Source: Jutongia hominis (GTDB taxonomy: Bacteria > Bacillota > Clostridia > Lachnospirales > Lachnospiraceae). Taken from it: a stretch of DNA of 64,000 bases. Below, in pieces: positions 1-9,486 of this stretch. Location of the stretch: NCBI RefSeq assembly GCF_014384965.1, contig NZ_JACRSW010000040.1:117820-181819 (forward strand). Direction: 5' to 3'. Below the pieces are notes generated by a model. That model saw only the letters and a program-made list of their open reading frames with translations, was not told the DNA's origin and did no database searches. How positions within the stretch are numbered: position 1 is the first letter of the stretch; every line of letters begins with the position of its first letter. The position numbers and the translations under genes were made by a program.

Positions 1-11
1 AGCAAAGAATT

Positions 12-28
12 TGTCAGTTACCCTGACA
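12..28. repeat. 6-bp dyad upstream of hsp20
   Basis: TGTCAG (12-17) and CTGACA (23-28) form a short dyad with a 5-nt spacer, 37 nt before the hsp20 start. It may be an operator or the end of an upstream terminator. The window edge prevents a decision. Confidence 0.3.
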
Positions 29-64
29 TCGCAGTTTAACAGTAGTATGAAAGGGGAATGACTT

Positions 65-553
65 ATGATGATGCCTAGTATTTTTGGAGAAAATTTATTT
101 GATGACTTTATGAATGATGATCTGTTTGATATGAACTGGATGATGTCTAAGAAAAGTCCATTCTATGATATTGACAAAACATTGTATGGAAAACACGCAG
201 CAAGGATTATGAAAACAGATGTAAAAGACAGCGGAGACAGCTACGAAGTAGATATTGACCTTCCGGGCTTTAAGAAAGATGACATTCAGGCGGAGCTTGA
301 AAATGGTTATCTGACGATCAAAGCAGAAAAGAAGCTGGATAAAGAGGAAGGCAAAAAGGATGATAAAAAAGAAAAGAATTACATTCGCAAGGAACGTTAT
401 TCCGGCAGCATGAGCAGAAGCTTTTATGTTGGTGATGAAGTAACGCAGGATGAGATTCAGGCAAAATACGAAGATGGTATTCTTCGCCTGAACATTCCAA
501 AGAAAGAAAAAGCCGCTGTAGAACAAAAGAAATATGTTGCTATTGAGGGATAA
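65..553 (+). CDS. hsp20: Hsp20/alpha-crystallin small heat shock protein
   Basis: This 162-aa protein is an ATP-independent holdase that binds unfolding cytosolic proteins. The alpha-crystallin domain spans about residues 45-150. It contains the PGFKKDDI strand and the C-terminal GILRLNIPK motif typical of the family, and the length is normal. The N-terminal arm is rich in Phe, Met and Asp. AAGGGG at 51-56 sits 8 nt before the first of three consecutive ATG codons, so the exact start could shift by one or two codons. A hairpin terminator follows, then clpB. Holdase next to disaggregase is a sensible stress pair. Confidence 0.95.
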   Translation: MMMPSIFGENLFDDFMNDDLFDMNWMMSKKSPFYDIDKTLYGKHAARIMKTDVKDSGDSYEVDIDLPGFKKDDIQAELENGYLTIKAEKKLDKEEGKKDDKKEKNYIRKERYSGSMSRSFYVGDEVTQDEIQAKYEDGILRLNIPKKEKAAVEQKKYVAIEG

Positions 554-649
554 TTTTGAACGTTGATCTCAATACTTACAGTAACGAAGGATTGTAACAG
601 TGTCGAAAAGAAAGACAGATCAACCGATCCGGTGCATCAGAATAAAAGG

Positions 650-664
650 AATGTAAGTTACATT
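650..664. repeat. Palindrome between hsp20 and clpB
   Basis: AATGTAA (650-656), one central base, then TTACATT (658-664) make a perfect 15-bp palindrome in the hsp20-clpB spacer. It could be an operator. It does not match the CIRCE or CtsR consensus, and no promoter was placed beside it. Confidence 0.3.
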
Positions 665-708
665 TTAGCATTTGATGTGGCAAAGAGACAGATGTTATGA
701 TCGGATAG

Positions 709-746
709 AAAAGCAAAGTAGGCACAGAGTTTACTTTGCTTTTCTT
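709..746 (+). terminator. Hairpin after hsp20
   Basis: AAAAGCAAAGTA (709-720) pairs perfectly with TACTTTGCTTTT (732-743) around an 11-nt loop, with further T residues after it. It separates hsp20 from clpB. ClpB then either depends on read-through or on a weak promoter in 560-710 that could not be fixed. Confidence 0.7.
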
Positions 747-779
747 AATTGACAGGGGAAGGCGAAAGGAGGAACGAAA

Positions 780-3353
780 ATGAACATTAGCAGATTTACA
801 CAAAAGTCACAGGAAGTAATACAGCTTTGTGAGAAGACAGCAATGGATTACGGACATCAGGAGATCGCACAGGAGCATTTACTGTATTCTATGATGAATG
901 TAGATGAAAGCTTGATCCGTAAGCTGATCGAGAAAATGGGAATCGAACCGGATGTGTTTACTACACAGGTAGAAAGCCTTTTGCAAAAAAGACCAAAGGT
1001 AACCGGTGGAGAGCTTCATATTGACCAGAAATTAAATGAGACATTGATCTATGCAGAGGATGAGGCAAAAAGAATGGGAGACGAATATGTTTCCGTAGAG
1101 CATTTGTTTTTGAGCCTCCTTGCCCATCCAAGCAAAGAGATCAAGGCATTGATGAAAGATTGCAATATTGACAGAAACCGTTTCTTACAGGTGCTATCAG
1201 AAGTACGTGGCAACCAGAGAGTTACGAGTGACAATCCGGAAGCAACGTATGATACTTTGGAAAAATACGGTTCAGATCTCGTAGAGCGTGCCAAAGACGG
1301 AAAGCTTGATCCTGTTATCGGCCGTGATGAAGAGATCCGAAATGTGATCCGTATTCTTTCCCGTAAGACAAAGAATAATCCGGTATTGATCGGTGAACCC
1401 GGTGTCGGTAAGACCGCAGCCGTAGAAGGACTTGCACATCGTATTGTAAAGGGTGATGTACCCGAAGGATTGAAGAATAAAAAGATTTTTGCACTTGATA
1501 TGGGTGCATTGGTAGCCGGTGCAAAATATCGTGGAGAATTTGAGGAACGACTTAAAGCGGTACTGGAAGAAGTAAAGAAAAGCGATGGTCAGATCATTCT
1601 GTTCATTGATGAACTTCATACGATCGTCGGTGCCGGTAAGACCGATGGGGCGATGGATGCCGGAAATATGTTAAAGCCAATGCTTGCACGTGGCGAATTA
1701 CATTGTATCGGTGCCACGACACTGGACGAATATCGTATGTATATTGAAAAAGATCCTGCTTTGGAGCGTCGTTTCCAGCCGGTTATGGTGGATGAACCGA
1801 CCGTAGAAGATACAATTTCTATTCTGCGTGGTTTGAAAGACCGCTATGAGGTATTCCATGGCGTAAAGATCACGGATGCTTCTCTGGTTGCGGCAGCAAC
1901 CTTGTCAAACCGCTATATTACGGATCGTTTCCTGCCGGACAAAGCGATCGACTTAGTCGATGAAGCCTGCGCAATGATCAAGACCGAGTTAGACAGTATG
2001 CCGGCAGAGCTTGATGAAATGCGTCGAAAGATCATGCAGCTTGAGATTGAGGAGGCAGCACTCAAAAAAGAGACCGATCATTTGTCTAAGGAACGTCTGG
2101 AAAATTTGCAAAAAGAGCTTGCGGAGCTTAGAGACAACTTTAACAGCCAGAAGGCAAAATGGGATAGCGAGAAAGCTTCTGTCGATGAAGTCAACAAGAT
2201 CAAAGAGCAGATTGATGAATTGCATACACAGATGGATGCCGCCAAGAGAGAATATAATTTAGATAAACTTGCAGAATTGCAATATGGTAAGTTACCGGAT
2301 CTGGAGCGTCATCTTGCAGCAGCAGAAGAAAAAGCAAAAGGTGAGAACCGTACTTTGGTACAGGAAAGTGTAACAGAAGATGAGATTGCGAAGATCATTT
2401 CACGCTGGACCGGAATTCCGGTTGCAAAACTTTCCGAAGGAGAAAGAGAAAAGACATTGCATCTGGAAGAAGAACTTCACAAACGTGTGATCGGTCAGGA
2501 AGAAGGCGTAGAACTGGTATCAGAAGCGATCCTTCGTTCCAAAGCCGGAATCAAAGATCCGACTAAGCCGATCGGTTCTTTCCTGTTCCTTGGTCCAACC
2601 GGTGTTGGTAAGACGGAGCTTGCAAAGACACTTGCCGCGAGTCTGTTTGATGATGAGAACAACATGGTCCGTATCGATATGAGCGAATATATGGAGAAAG
2701 TCAGTGTGGCACGACTGATCGGTGCACCTCCGGGATATGTCGGTTACGAAGAGGGTGGTCAGCTGACAGAAGCCGTTCGTCGTAAACCATATTCGGTGGT
2801 ATTGTTTGATGAGATTGAGAAAGCACATCCGGATGTCTTTAACGTGCTTTTGCAGGTTCTGGATGATGGACGCATCACTGATTCGCAGGGACGTACGGTA
2901 GACTTTAAGAACACGATTATTATTCTGACATCAAACATCGGATCGTCTTATCTGTTAAACGGAATAGATGAACAGGGAAATATCAGCGACGAAGCAAGAG
3001 AAAATACGATGGCAGACCTTCGTGCAAGCTTCCGTCCGGAATTCCTGAACCGTTTGGATGAGATCATTTTGTTTAAGCCATTAACAAAAGATAATATCTC
3101 CGGTATTATTTCCCTTCTGATCGATGAGCTGAATGCCCGCTTGAAAGAAAAAGAACTTCGTGTCGAATTGACACCAAAGGCAATGCAATTTATTGCGGAT
3201 GCAGCGTATGAGCCGGCGTTCGGTGCCCGTCCGTTAAAGCGTTATTTGCAAAAGAATGTAGAAACTCTTTTGGCAAAGAAGATTTTGAGTGATGAAGTGC
3301 ATATGGGCGAAACGATTACGATTGATGAAGTTGATGGCAAGTTACAGGCATAA
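780..3353 (+). CDS. clpB: ATP-dependent disaggregase ClpB
   Basis: This 857-aa hexameric AAA+ unfoldase resolubilises aggregates together with DnaK. Seen in order: N-terminal double Clp repeat (about 1-145), first AAA module with Walker A GEPGVGKT near 206, a long Glu/Lys-rich coiled-coil middle domain (about 405-530) that defines ClpB, second AAA module with GPTGVGKT near 605, and the C-terminal D2-small domain. Length is as expected for the family. AAAGGAGG at 765-772 precedes the ATG by 7 nt. A strong terminator follows at 3365. ClpC further right lacks the long middle domain, which separates the two paralogues. Confidence 0.97.
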   Translation: MNISRFTQKSQEVIQLCEKTAMDYGHQEIAQEHLLYSMMNVDESLIRKLIEKMGIEPDVFTTQVESLLQKRPKVTGGELHIDQKLNETLIYAEDEAKRMGDEYVSVEHLFLSLLAHPSKEIKALMKDCNIDRNRFLQVLSEVRGNQRVTSDNPEATYDTLEKYGSDLVERAKDGKLDPVIGRDEEIRNVIRILSRKTKNNPVLIGEPGVGKTAAVEGLAHRIVKGDVPEGLKNKKIFALDMGALVAGAKYRGEFEERLKAVLEEVKKSDGQIILFIDELHTIVGAGKTDGAMDAGNMLKPMLARGELHCIGATTLDEYRMYIEKDPALERRFQPVMVDEPTVEDTISILRGLKDRYEVFHGVKITDASLVAAATLSNRYITDRFLPDKAIDLVDEACAMIKTELDSMPAELDEMRRKIMQLEIEEAALKKETDHLSKERLENLQKELAELRDNFNSQKAKWDSEKASVDEVNKIKEQIDELHTQMDAAKREYNLDKLAELQYGKLPDLERHLAAAEEKAKGENRTLVQESVTEDEIAKIISRWTGIPVAKLSEGEREKTLHLEEELHKRVIGQEEGVELVSEAILRSKAGIKDPTKPIGSFLFLGPTGVGKTELAKTLAASLFDDENNMVRIDMSEYMEKVSVARLIGAPPGYVGYEEGGQLTEAVRRKPYSVVLFDEIEKAHPDVFNVLLQVLDDGRITDSQGRTVDFKNTIIILTSNIGSSYLLNGIDEQGNISDEARENTMADLRASFRPEFLNRLDEIILFKPLTKDNISGIISLLIDELNARLKEKELRVELTPKAMQFIADAAYEPAFGARPLKRYLQKNVETLLAKKILSDEVHMGETITIDEVDGKLQA

Positions 3354-3364
3354 AAGAAAAGAGG

Positions 3365-3392
3365 AAGGCAGTGCGCAGGCACTGCCTTTTTT
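3365..3392 (+). terminator. clpB terminator
   Basis: AAGGCAGTGC (3365-3374), loop GCAG, GCACTGCCTT (3379-3388), then a run of T. It is a classical intrinsic terminator 12 nt after the clpB stop. Confidence 0.92.
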
Positions 3393-3396
3393 GTCC

Positions 3397-3425
3397 TTTA
3401 CATCACGAAATGACTGTGCTAAACT
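3397..3425 (+). promoter_or_regulatory. Sigma-A type promoter of the cobalamin-riboswitch transcript
   Basis: TTTACA (3397-3402), 17-bp spacer, TAAACT (3420-3425). It lies between the clpB terminator and the riboswitch, so transcription would start close to the 5' end of the aptamer. Confidence 0.55.
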
Positions 3426-3431
3426 GTAAAA

Positions 3432-3625
3432 TTGTCAGTGAACTGTGAACGGGCAGTTTGAAAAGGGAACACAGTGAGAATCTGTGGCAGCCCCCGCTAC
3501 TGTAAAAAGGAGTTTTATCTGATTTTTACTTTATATAATATAGGTAGAAAAGCCACTGTGAACGGATTCATGGGAAGGCAGATAAAATGTTGAGTTTGAG
3601 CCAGGAGACCTGCTGACGATCGAAA
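3432..3625 (+). promoter_or_regulatory. Cobalamin (adenosylcobalamin) riboswitch
   Basis: The conserved class features occur in the right order: AAAAGGGAACACAGTGAGAA at about 3461, the GGCAGCCCCCGCTACTGT box at about 3486-3503, GCCACTG at 3552-3558, GGGAAGGC at 3572-3579, and GAGCCAGGAGACCTGC at about 3598-3613. A GGACTT...AAGTTC hairpin between the aptamer and the ribosome binding site (about 3641-3660) could be part of the expression platform. It controls the secreted transcobalamin-like gene 50 nt downstream. Repression by cobalamin is inferred from the class. Confidence 0.93.
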
Positions 3626-3675
3626 CACAAAAAGTATAGTTGGACTTCGGTGGGAAGTTCAGAAAGGAAGGAAAC

Positions 3676-5847
3676 ATGAAGACAAAGAAGTTATGGAGTG
3701 CGATACTGGCATTTGCATTAGTTGTCAGCAGCACAGCGAGCGGAGCATGGAATGGTTCTGCAGCGAAAGCAGCCGAAACCAAAGCAAAGGTTTTAGCGTA
3801 TGTAGCAGTAGAAAATGATGCAGCCACAGGATCTGCGATCAAGATTGACAAGACACCTGTTTTGTTGGATGAAGGATCGACAGCACTGGATGCATTACAG
3901 CAGGTATTGGATACAAATGGTTATAAAGACAAGTATAAAGTCAAAACGGAATCTTATGGTGACACGATTGATGAGATCGATGGTATGGGAACTGTAGCAA
4001 TTGATCCTGCAACTTATACTTATGTATATTGGAGCTTTGGCGTCAATGGTGAGGCTGCAAGCGTAGTAGCCGGAAACTATAAATTAAAGAACAATGACCG
4101 GATCAGTTATGTATATACATCTGATTATACAAATGTAGAATGTGACAGCTTCAAGGATGATAATAGCAAGGATCCTAATGAAGCACAGGCAGAAACGCTT
4201 GTTAATACAGCAAAGTTAAAAGAACAGGCACTTGCCGGTACTATTTACAAGACACAGTTTGAAAACGGAAAAGTGGTACCCGGCTTAGATGATATCAACA
4301 GCTTATATACTGTATTTTCTCTTGCAAGAGCAAATTACGGTAAAGATGATGCCGATGTACAGGCATTTTATGATGCAGTTTATACAAAGATCGAGAAGCA
4401 GTTTGCAGCGATCAAAGCCGGTAAGAAAGTTTACGATACACAGGGAAAAGAAATTTCTTTCGACCAGATTATTGCAGGTGGTTATGCCTCTACTTTCTAT
4501 GCCAAAGCAGCACTTTGTGTAGAGGCACTTGGCAAAAATCCAAAAGACGTAGGTGGTGTTGACCTGATTGAAAAATTAGCTGACCGTTCAATTTATGAAG
4601 GTTCCAACAGTTATATTACAGTAAGAGCACCAATGGTACTTTTTGCATTAGATGCGATGGATGCAGAAATTCCGGAAGGTGATGCATATATCACAAGAGA
4701 AGAGATCGTAAAAGAGCTCTTAGATCAGGTAGATGCACAGATCACGCAGTCAATTCTGTGGAAATCATGGGATAGTGCAGCAATGACCATTCAGGCACTT
4801 GCACCATATGTTGGAACAGGAATCGGAGAAGTATCCGGTGATGATGTAGATACAGCCGTAGATAAAGTTCTTGGCTTACTTGCAACCATGCAGGGAAGTG
4901 ATGGCAAGTTTGGAACAGATTCATGGAATCCAAATGGTAATGTATGGACATTGGCGCAGATCATGATCACAATGGGCTGCTTTGATATTGCACCGATCAC
5001 ACAGGATGAAGATACGGTATATGATTTTATTAAGAATGGTAATACCGTCTTTGATGCAGCCGCTTCTTTCGTTGATGAAAAGACAGGTACAGTTGATGCA
5101 GCTTTAATGGGATACCAGCCGGAACAGCTTTTACGTGGTTTAACAGCATGCATCCGTGCAGAAAACAGTGAAAGCGGACTTTTTGATCTCGTAGATGATG
5201 TAGCATATACAGCAAAAGAAAGCAAAAAGACAGAATTAACTGCCGATATGATCAGCCAGATCGCTGACCAGACATATACCGGAGAAGCTTGTACACCGGA
5301 GGTTGTCGTAACAGCAAATGGCAAGACTATAGTAAAAGATACGGATTACCGTGTGACATATTTTGAAAACATTGCAGCCGGAGATAAGACAGCATATGCA
5401 GTTGTACAGGGTATCGGCGACTATTATATGAACCAGAGAGTAAACTTCTCTATCATTAAGAAAGAAGAGCCAACGAACCCTCCTGTAGTAACAACAGTAC
5501 CAACCAATACGCCGGTAACACCGACAAAAGCACCGGTACCGACGAAGAAGCCTTCTAAACAGACAAAGAAGACTACATTAAGAAAGCCTGTGATCAAGAA
5601 AGTAAAAGCAGGTAAGAAGACATTAACCGTACAGTTTGCTAAGGTGAAAAATGCGAAGAAATATGTTGTAGAAGTTTCTACAAACAAGAAATTCAAGAAA
5701 AATGTTTTGAAAAAGACTGTGAAAAAAGGAACGAAAGCAGTATTTAAGAAATTAAGATCAAAGAAAACATATTATGTACGTGTGCGTGCTTTGAATGGCA
5801 AGAACAAGAGTGCATACAGCAAAGTAAAAAGCAAAAAAGTAAAATAA
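3676..5847 (+). CDS. Secreted transcobalamin-like protein (DUF4430 plus alpha/alpha-barrel), riboswitch-controlled
   Basis: This 723-aa protein has a signal peptide (first 35 residues, ending near AKAAETK). A DUF4430/transcobalamin C-terminal-like domain follows at about 55-150 (STALDALQQVL; YWSFGVNGEAA; VAGNYKLKNNDRI). Next is a helical region resembling the prenyltransferase/transcobalamin toroid, about 170-540 (SWDSAAMTIQALAPY; GSDGKFGTDSWNPNGNVWTLAQ). A small beta domain spans about 540-615 (YTGEACTPEV), then a P/T linker, then a very Lys-rich FnIII-like tail (about 655-723). There is no LPXTG motif; the basic tail may hold it to the wall. An in-frame TTG at 3640 lacks a site, whereas ATG 3676 follows AAAGGAAGG. 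The riboswitch points to cobalamin capture, but binding is inferred. Confidence 0.85.
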   Translation: MKTKKLWSAILAFALVVSSTASGAWNGSAAKAAETKAKVLAYVAVENDAATGSAIKIDKTPVLLDEGSTALDALQQVLDTNGYKDKYKVKTESYGDTIDEIDGMGTVAIDPATYTYVYWSFGVNGEAASVVAGNYKLKNNDRISYVYTSDYTNVECDSFKDDNSKDPNEAQAETLVNTAKLKEQALAGTIYKTQFENGKVVPGLDDINSLYTVFSLARANYGKDDADVQAFYDAVYTKIEKQFAAIKAGKKVYDTQGKEISFDQIIAGGYASTFYAKAALCVEALGKNPKDVGGVDLIEKLADRSIYEGSNSYITVRAPMVLFALDAMDAEIPEGDAYITREEIVKELLDQVDAQITQSILWKSWDSAAMTIQALAPYVGTGIGEVSGDDVDTAVDKVLGLLATMQGSDGKFGTDSWNPNGNVWTLAQIMITMGCFDIAPITQDEDTVYDFIKNGNTVFDAAASFVDEKTGTVDAALMGYQPEQLLRGLTACIRAENSESGLFDLVDDVAYTAKESKKTELTADMISQIADQTYTGEACTPEVVVTANGKTIVKDTDYRVTYFENIAAGDKTAYAVVQGIGDYYMNQRVNFSIIKKEEPTNPPVVTTVPTNTPVTPTKAPVPTKKPSKQTKKTTLRKPVIKKVKAGKKTLTVQFAKVKNAKKYVVEVSTNKKFKKNVLKKTVKKGTKAVFKKLRSKKTYYVRVRALNGKNKSAYSKVKSKKVK

Positions 5848-5880
5848 TACAGAAAACTTATTCCTTAGAATCATCTAAAG

Positions 5881-5944
5881 ACAGCTCTTTTGTAAAAGAA
5901 AAATTTCTTAATAGAAAGAATTCTTTTCAACAGGGCTGTTTTTG
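5881..5944 (+). terminator. Imperfect long hairpin terminator
   Basis: ACAGCTC (5881-5887) pairs with GGGCTGT (5933-5939), with further imperfect pairing inside the hairpin. The 3' arm runs into TTTTTG. It ends the transcobalamin-like gene. Confidence 0.65.
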
Positions 5945-5980
5945 TACTTTCACGGAAAGATATCAAAATTGTATTTTGCC

Positions 5981-6097
5981 TTGGATATAGTATTCCGGAG
6001 CTTTTTATTGTATGTCGTGCGTGCGCTTTTATGAAAGATTTTAAAAGAACCTTCTGTCTTAGCTATAGTATGTTGGAACTTTTCATTGTGTGTCATT
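5981..6097. repeat. Degenerate 40-bp direct repeat in intergenic DNA
   Basis: About 5981-6019 and 6058-6097 share the pattern TTGGATATAGTAT..GGAGCTTTTTATTGTATGTC in diverged form, about 77 bp apart. No ORF covers them. The function is unknown and they may be decayed sequence. Confidence 0.35.
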
Positions 6098-6145
6098 ATA
6101 GGATTTTTATCGTATCCGATAATCGCATTTTGTCATTTTTCATAG

Positions 6146-6174
6146 TTGACAAATATGTTGTATTGAAGTAAAAT
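6146..6174 (+). promoter_or_regulatory. Promoter of the ZnuA-like gene
   Basis: TTGACA (6146-6151), 17-bp spacer, TAAAAT (6169-6174). It is a near-consensus sigma-A promoter about 100 bp before the lipoprotein start. Confidence 0.75.
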
Positions 6175-6187
6175 GAAAAACGTTTTC

Positions 6188-6245
6188 AAATCATGAAATA
6201 AAAAAGAAGATAATGCCATAATATAAATCATGAAATAAAAAAGAA
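6188..6245. repeat. Two 21-bp direct repeats in the znuA-like leader
   Basis: An identical 21-mer beginning AAATCATGAAATAAAAAAG occurs at 6188-6208 and 6225-6245, between the promoter and the ribosome binding site. It lies in the transcribed leader, so it may be a regulatory site or a simple duplication. Confidence 0.6.
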
Positions 6246-6272
6246 AATGTGGATAGGGAAAGGAACGTTATT

Positions 6273-7232
6273 ATGAAAGCGAAGAAAATGGTATGTTTTA
6301 TTGTGCTATGCAGCCTTTTATGCACTACATTTACAGGCTGTAGCAGCGTTGTTGATACAAAAAAGAAGGATGGACGATTAAAAGTAGTTGCGACCGTATT
6401 TGCAGAATATGATTTTTTACGTCATATTGCCGGAGATAAGATTAACCTGAGCATGCTTATGTTGCCGGGAGCCGATCTTCATGCATTTGATCCGACACCA
6501 AAAGATGTTGCAAGTGTACAGTCAGCAGATCTGTTTGTAACGATCGGCGGGGAATCCGATGCATGGTCTGAAAAGATCATGGAATCCGTAGATAATAAGA
6601 ATTTACAGACAATCAAATTAATGGATTGCGTCAGCAATGTTGTGGAAGAAGAAGTTGTAGAAGGTATGCAAACAGAGGAAGAAGGACAGGAAGACAAGGA
6701 AAAAGAATTTGACGAACATGTATGGACTTCTCCGAAAAATGCGATCCAGATCGTGGAACATCTTCGGGATAAGTTATGTAAGATGGATGCAAAGAATGCA
6801 AAGACATACCAAAAGAATGCCGCCTCTTACATTGAGAAGCTGCAGGATCTTGATGCACAATTTACCGATGTGGTTCAGAATGCAAAAAGAAAAGAAATCA
6901 TCGTGGCAGACCGTTTTCCGTTTCGATATTTTGCCGATGCTTATGGACTGACCTACTATGCAGCATATCCGGGCTGCTCAACACAGACCGGTGCGAGTGC
7001 CGAAACGATTTCCTTTCTGATCGATAAAGTCAAAGAAGATCATATTCCGGTTGTTTTTCATATGGAATTATCCAGTGATAAAATGGCAGATACGATCTGT
7101 AAAGAAACCGGTGCAAAAAAAGCACAGCTTAACGCTGTGCATAATGTCAGTAAGACGGATTTTGATAAAGGACGTGGTTATTTAGAATTGATGCAGGATA
7201 ATGTATCTGTTCTGAAAGAAGCACTTAACTAA
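6273..7232 (+). CDS. Zinc/manganese ABC transporter substrate-binding lipoprotein (ZnuA/AdcA-like)
   Basis: This 319-aa cluster A-I metal-binding lipoprotein has a lipobox FTGC with Cys at residue 23. Candidate ligands are the His in GADLHAFDPTP and in DEHVWTSP. The usual third region reads ADRFPFRYFADAYGL, with Asp-Arg where many ZnuA proteins carry His, as in a subset of clostridial homologues. The loop that is His-rich in ZnuA is acidic here (Glu/Asp run near residues 125-145). ATG 6273 follows AAAGGA; an upstream GTG at 6249 lacks a site. No permease or ATPase gene is adjacent, so it is an orphan binding protein in this window. Confidence 0.88.
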   Translation: MKAKKMVCFIVLCSLLCTTFTGCSSVVDTKKKDGRLKVVATVFAEYDFLRHIAGDKINLSMLMLPGADLHAFDPTPKDVASVQSADLFVTIGGESDAWSEKIMESVDNKNLQTIKLMDCVSNVVEEEVVEGMQTEEEGQEDKEKEFDEHVWTSPKNAIQIVEHLRDKLCKMDAKNAKTYQKNAASYIEKLQDLDAQFTDVVQNAKRKEIIVADRFPFRYFADAYGLTYYAAYPGCSTQTGASAETISFLIDKVKEDHIPVVFHMELSSDKMADTICKETGAKKAQLNAVHNVSKTDFDKGRGYLELMQDNVSVLKEALN

Positions 7233-7246
7233 GTGCCGGATGTGTT

Positions 7247-9367
7247 TTACAGCATTTCATTTAGTGATTCGGTTCCCGGAAGAACGAAACGTCCATTCTG
7301 TATCAGACATATTACTTCTCCGTCAGCACAATGAATGCAAATATCGCCCAATTCGTCATATGGGATCGTGATATCCGTGTGACAATTAAAATAAGCTTTT
7401 GTCACATCGGTATGACGCAAAACGGAATAATCATTTTCTTTTGCGATCATCTGCTTTCCATCCGGGTTGTATGTGACAAGATCTTCTTCATGAGAAAAAC
7501 AGGTATCTCCGATTGCAAAGTGAGGACCTGTTTTTTCTGCGATCAGGATAGGAAGCAGATGGGAAATGTTATATTTTTTGCCCATCGCATAAGCGGTTGT
7601 ATTTGTCCCAATCGCAAATTCGCCCATAGGAAGCATATCATGGTGGAACAGAATATTGTCATGAATATATTTTTTATTCTTTTCTTTGGAATTAAAGTTA
7701 CTACAGCTGTAGTCTTTAACAACACCATCTTCAAAAACGAGTGACAGATCATGATATTCCAGATCATTTAAAAAGACTTTTGTAACATGAAGTGTTCCGT
7801 TTGTACCGGATAATTTTGGTGAAGTAAAGACCTCACCTAATGGAATATTGACATCTGCAAGACAATTCTCAAAGCGTGTTTCTTTCGCAGGATCGCTAAG
7901 CGGTGTCAGTGCAATGGTCAGATCGGTCTTATTCTTTTTGCGTCCTGTAACCGTAACGTAGTCGGCACGATCCAAAGCATCAATGATCTTACTCTGGATA
8001 GTGAGATATTTTTCCTGATCCAATGTATTCACCGAAATTGTATCAGCAAAAATGTCCTGATACTGTTTTCCAATCTCCGGTAAAGGATAAGCAATGATAG
8101 AAAAGCTTGTCTGGTCTCCGGGGATAAAACGGTTGACTAATGCCCCATTAGCTGCTTGGTATTCGACTTTTCGTTTTTGCTGTTTCGCACTATATTGGAG
8201 AGCTTCTTTTTTCTCAACCGGGTTAAACGGTGTCTCTCCGAAAGTCTCGATCAGGGCAGGACCGGCAAAGTCCATACAAAGATCTTCGATGGACTTTAAT
8301 GCGAGTTCCTGCTCCTGTAATCTGCGGTCTGCATAAGCTTTGTCATAAAAAAGTGCATCATCCATACGATGGTCATATTCATATTGTTTGTTTGGAGAAG
8401 CACCATAATAACCGACTTTGCCACGCAGGTTTCTGCGGCTGATACTGACAGCGGCACGATAAATACAAGGCTGTAAGCCCAATTCCTGAAATTGTGCAAT
8501 GACTTCACGTATCAGACGTTCAAAGCCAAGATGGTAACGGATATTGACTGTCTTTTTGACAGAAAGATCAATGTCATATAGTGCAAAGCCTCTGCGATAG
8601 CCGTCGGTGAATGTAAAAGCCATATCATGGATCTGTTTGTCTGACAGCGTATTCAGATATTTTGCTGTTTCCAGCTCGTTTTCAGAAATATATTCGCCAA
8701 AATAATATAGGTATCGTAAATCTTCTAAATCACAATGACAAATGATATCGGTTGCAAAATTTCTTGACGGATCAAAGGAATCATGTAAGCTGTCGGCAAC
8801 GGTGATATCCGCATAATCAAAGAAGTAATAGTATAATGCAGAACGGATCTCTTTTGCACCGGTATCTTCCTGTTCTAACAGATTATAGATCTCGATAAAT
8901 AATTCAAAGGAAGTAGTCAGAAAGAAAAGGCGGTCTTCAAAAGCATATACAATATTACCGCGGAGTTCTGTATAAACAGCACTAAGCACCTGCCCATAAT
9001 CCTGTCCTAACCTTTCACAGGCATAGGCAGGATTTGCAAAGCTCTTTTCGTAATTGGTATCCAGGACATCCTCGTAAAGATCACGGTTTAAACTCTGCCA
9101 TTCCTGTAAAGAAAGGTCGGAAAGCTCACCATTCATTTTCTTTTGATAGAAAGAACAGATCTTTAAAAGAAAAGAAGATACACAATAGCTGTATTGCATA
9201 AAAGCTTCTCCGCGTGTTGCAATAGCCGGAGCTGTTTTTTCGGTTATAGCCGGATCGTTAAAAGACTCTTTAGAAGAGCTGTTACATTCTTCCCGAATCT
9301 GTCTGATCCTGTCTGTTGCTAATTGAAAACGTTCCTGATATTGTTCTTTTTCTTCTAAAAAATTCAT
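7247..9367 (-). CDS. M29-family aminopeptidase with long N-terminal extension
   Basis: This 706-aa putative metallo-aminopeptidase carries M29 (AmpS/AmpT) metal-site signatures in its last 250 residues. They are PLGEVFTSP (about 511-519), MGEFAIGTN (about 578-586), KTGPHFAIG (about 610-618) and the H-x-D of CHTDITIP (about 664). Family members are usually 370-410 aa, so roughly 300 residues at the N-terminus are extra. Those residues are helical, rich in aromatic and acidic residues, and not recognised. There is no signal peptide, so it is cytosolic. GAGGA lies before the ATG. It is monocistronic and convergent with the ZnuA-like gene (14 bp apart). Confidence 0.8.
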   Translation of the reverse strand: MNFLEEKEQYQERFQLATDRIRQIREECNSSSKESFNDPAITEKTAPAIATRGEAFMQYSYCVSSFLLKICSFYQKKMNGELSDLSLQEWQSLNRDLYEDVLDTNYEKSFANPAYACERLGQDYGQVLSAVYTELRGNIVYAFEDRLFFLTTSFELFIEIYNLLEQEDTGAKEIRSALYYYFFDYADITVADSLHDSFDPSRNFATDIICHCDLEDLRYLYYFGEYISENELETAKYLNTLSDKQIHDMAFTFTDGYRRGFALYDIDLSVKKTVNIRYHLGFERLIREVIAQFQELGLQPCIYRAAVSISRRNLRGKVGYYGASPNKQYEYDHRMDDALFYDKAYADRRLQEQELALKSIEDLCMDFAGPALIETFGETPFNPVEKKEALQYSAKQQKRKVEYQAANGALVNRFIPGDQTSFSIIAYPLPEIGKQYQDIFADTISVNTLDQEKYLTIQSKIIDALDRADYVTVTGRKKNKTDLTIALTPLSDPAKETRFENCLADVNIPLGEVFTSPKLSGTNGTLHVTKVFLNDLEYHDLSLVFEDGVVKDYSCSNFNSKEKNKKYIHDNILFHHDMLPMGEFAIGTNTTAYAMGKKYNISHLLPILIAEKTGPHFAIGDTCFSHEEDLVTYNPDGKQMIAKENDYSVLRHTDVTKAYFNCHTDITIPYDELGDICIHCADGEVICLIQNGRFVLPGTESLNEML

Positions 9368-9486
9368 AAGTTATCCTCATTTCTATTACAAAATATTTGC
9401 TAATTGTGGATGTAAAATGGTATTTTCACAAACATTGTGAAAGAAGCATTGTGACCGCCATGCATTTTCGCTAAATTGTGTGTATG

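Noticed and set aside
748..779. TTGACA at 749-754 as a clpB promoter
   Set aside because: No -10 fits between it and the start codon.
4791..5324. 177-aa minus-strand frame
   Set aside because: It is opposite the transcobalamin-like gene, whose domains, signal peptide and riboswitch support the plus strand.
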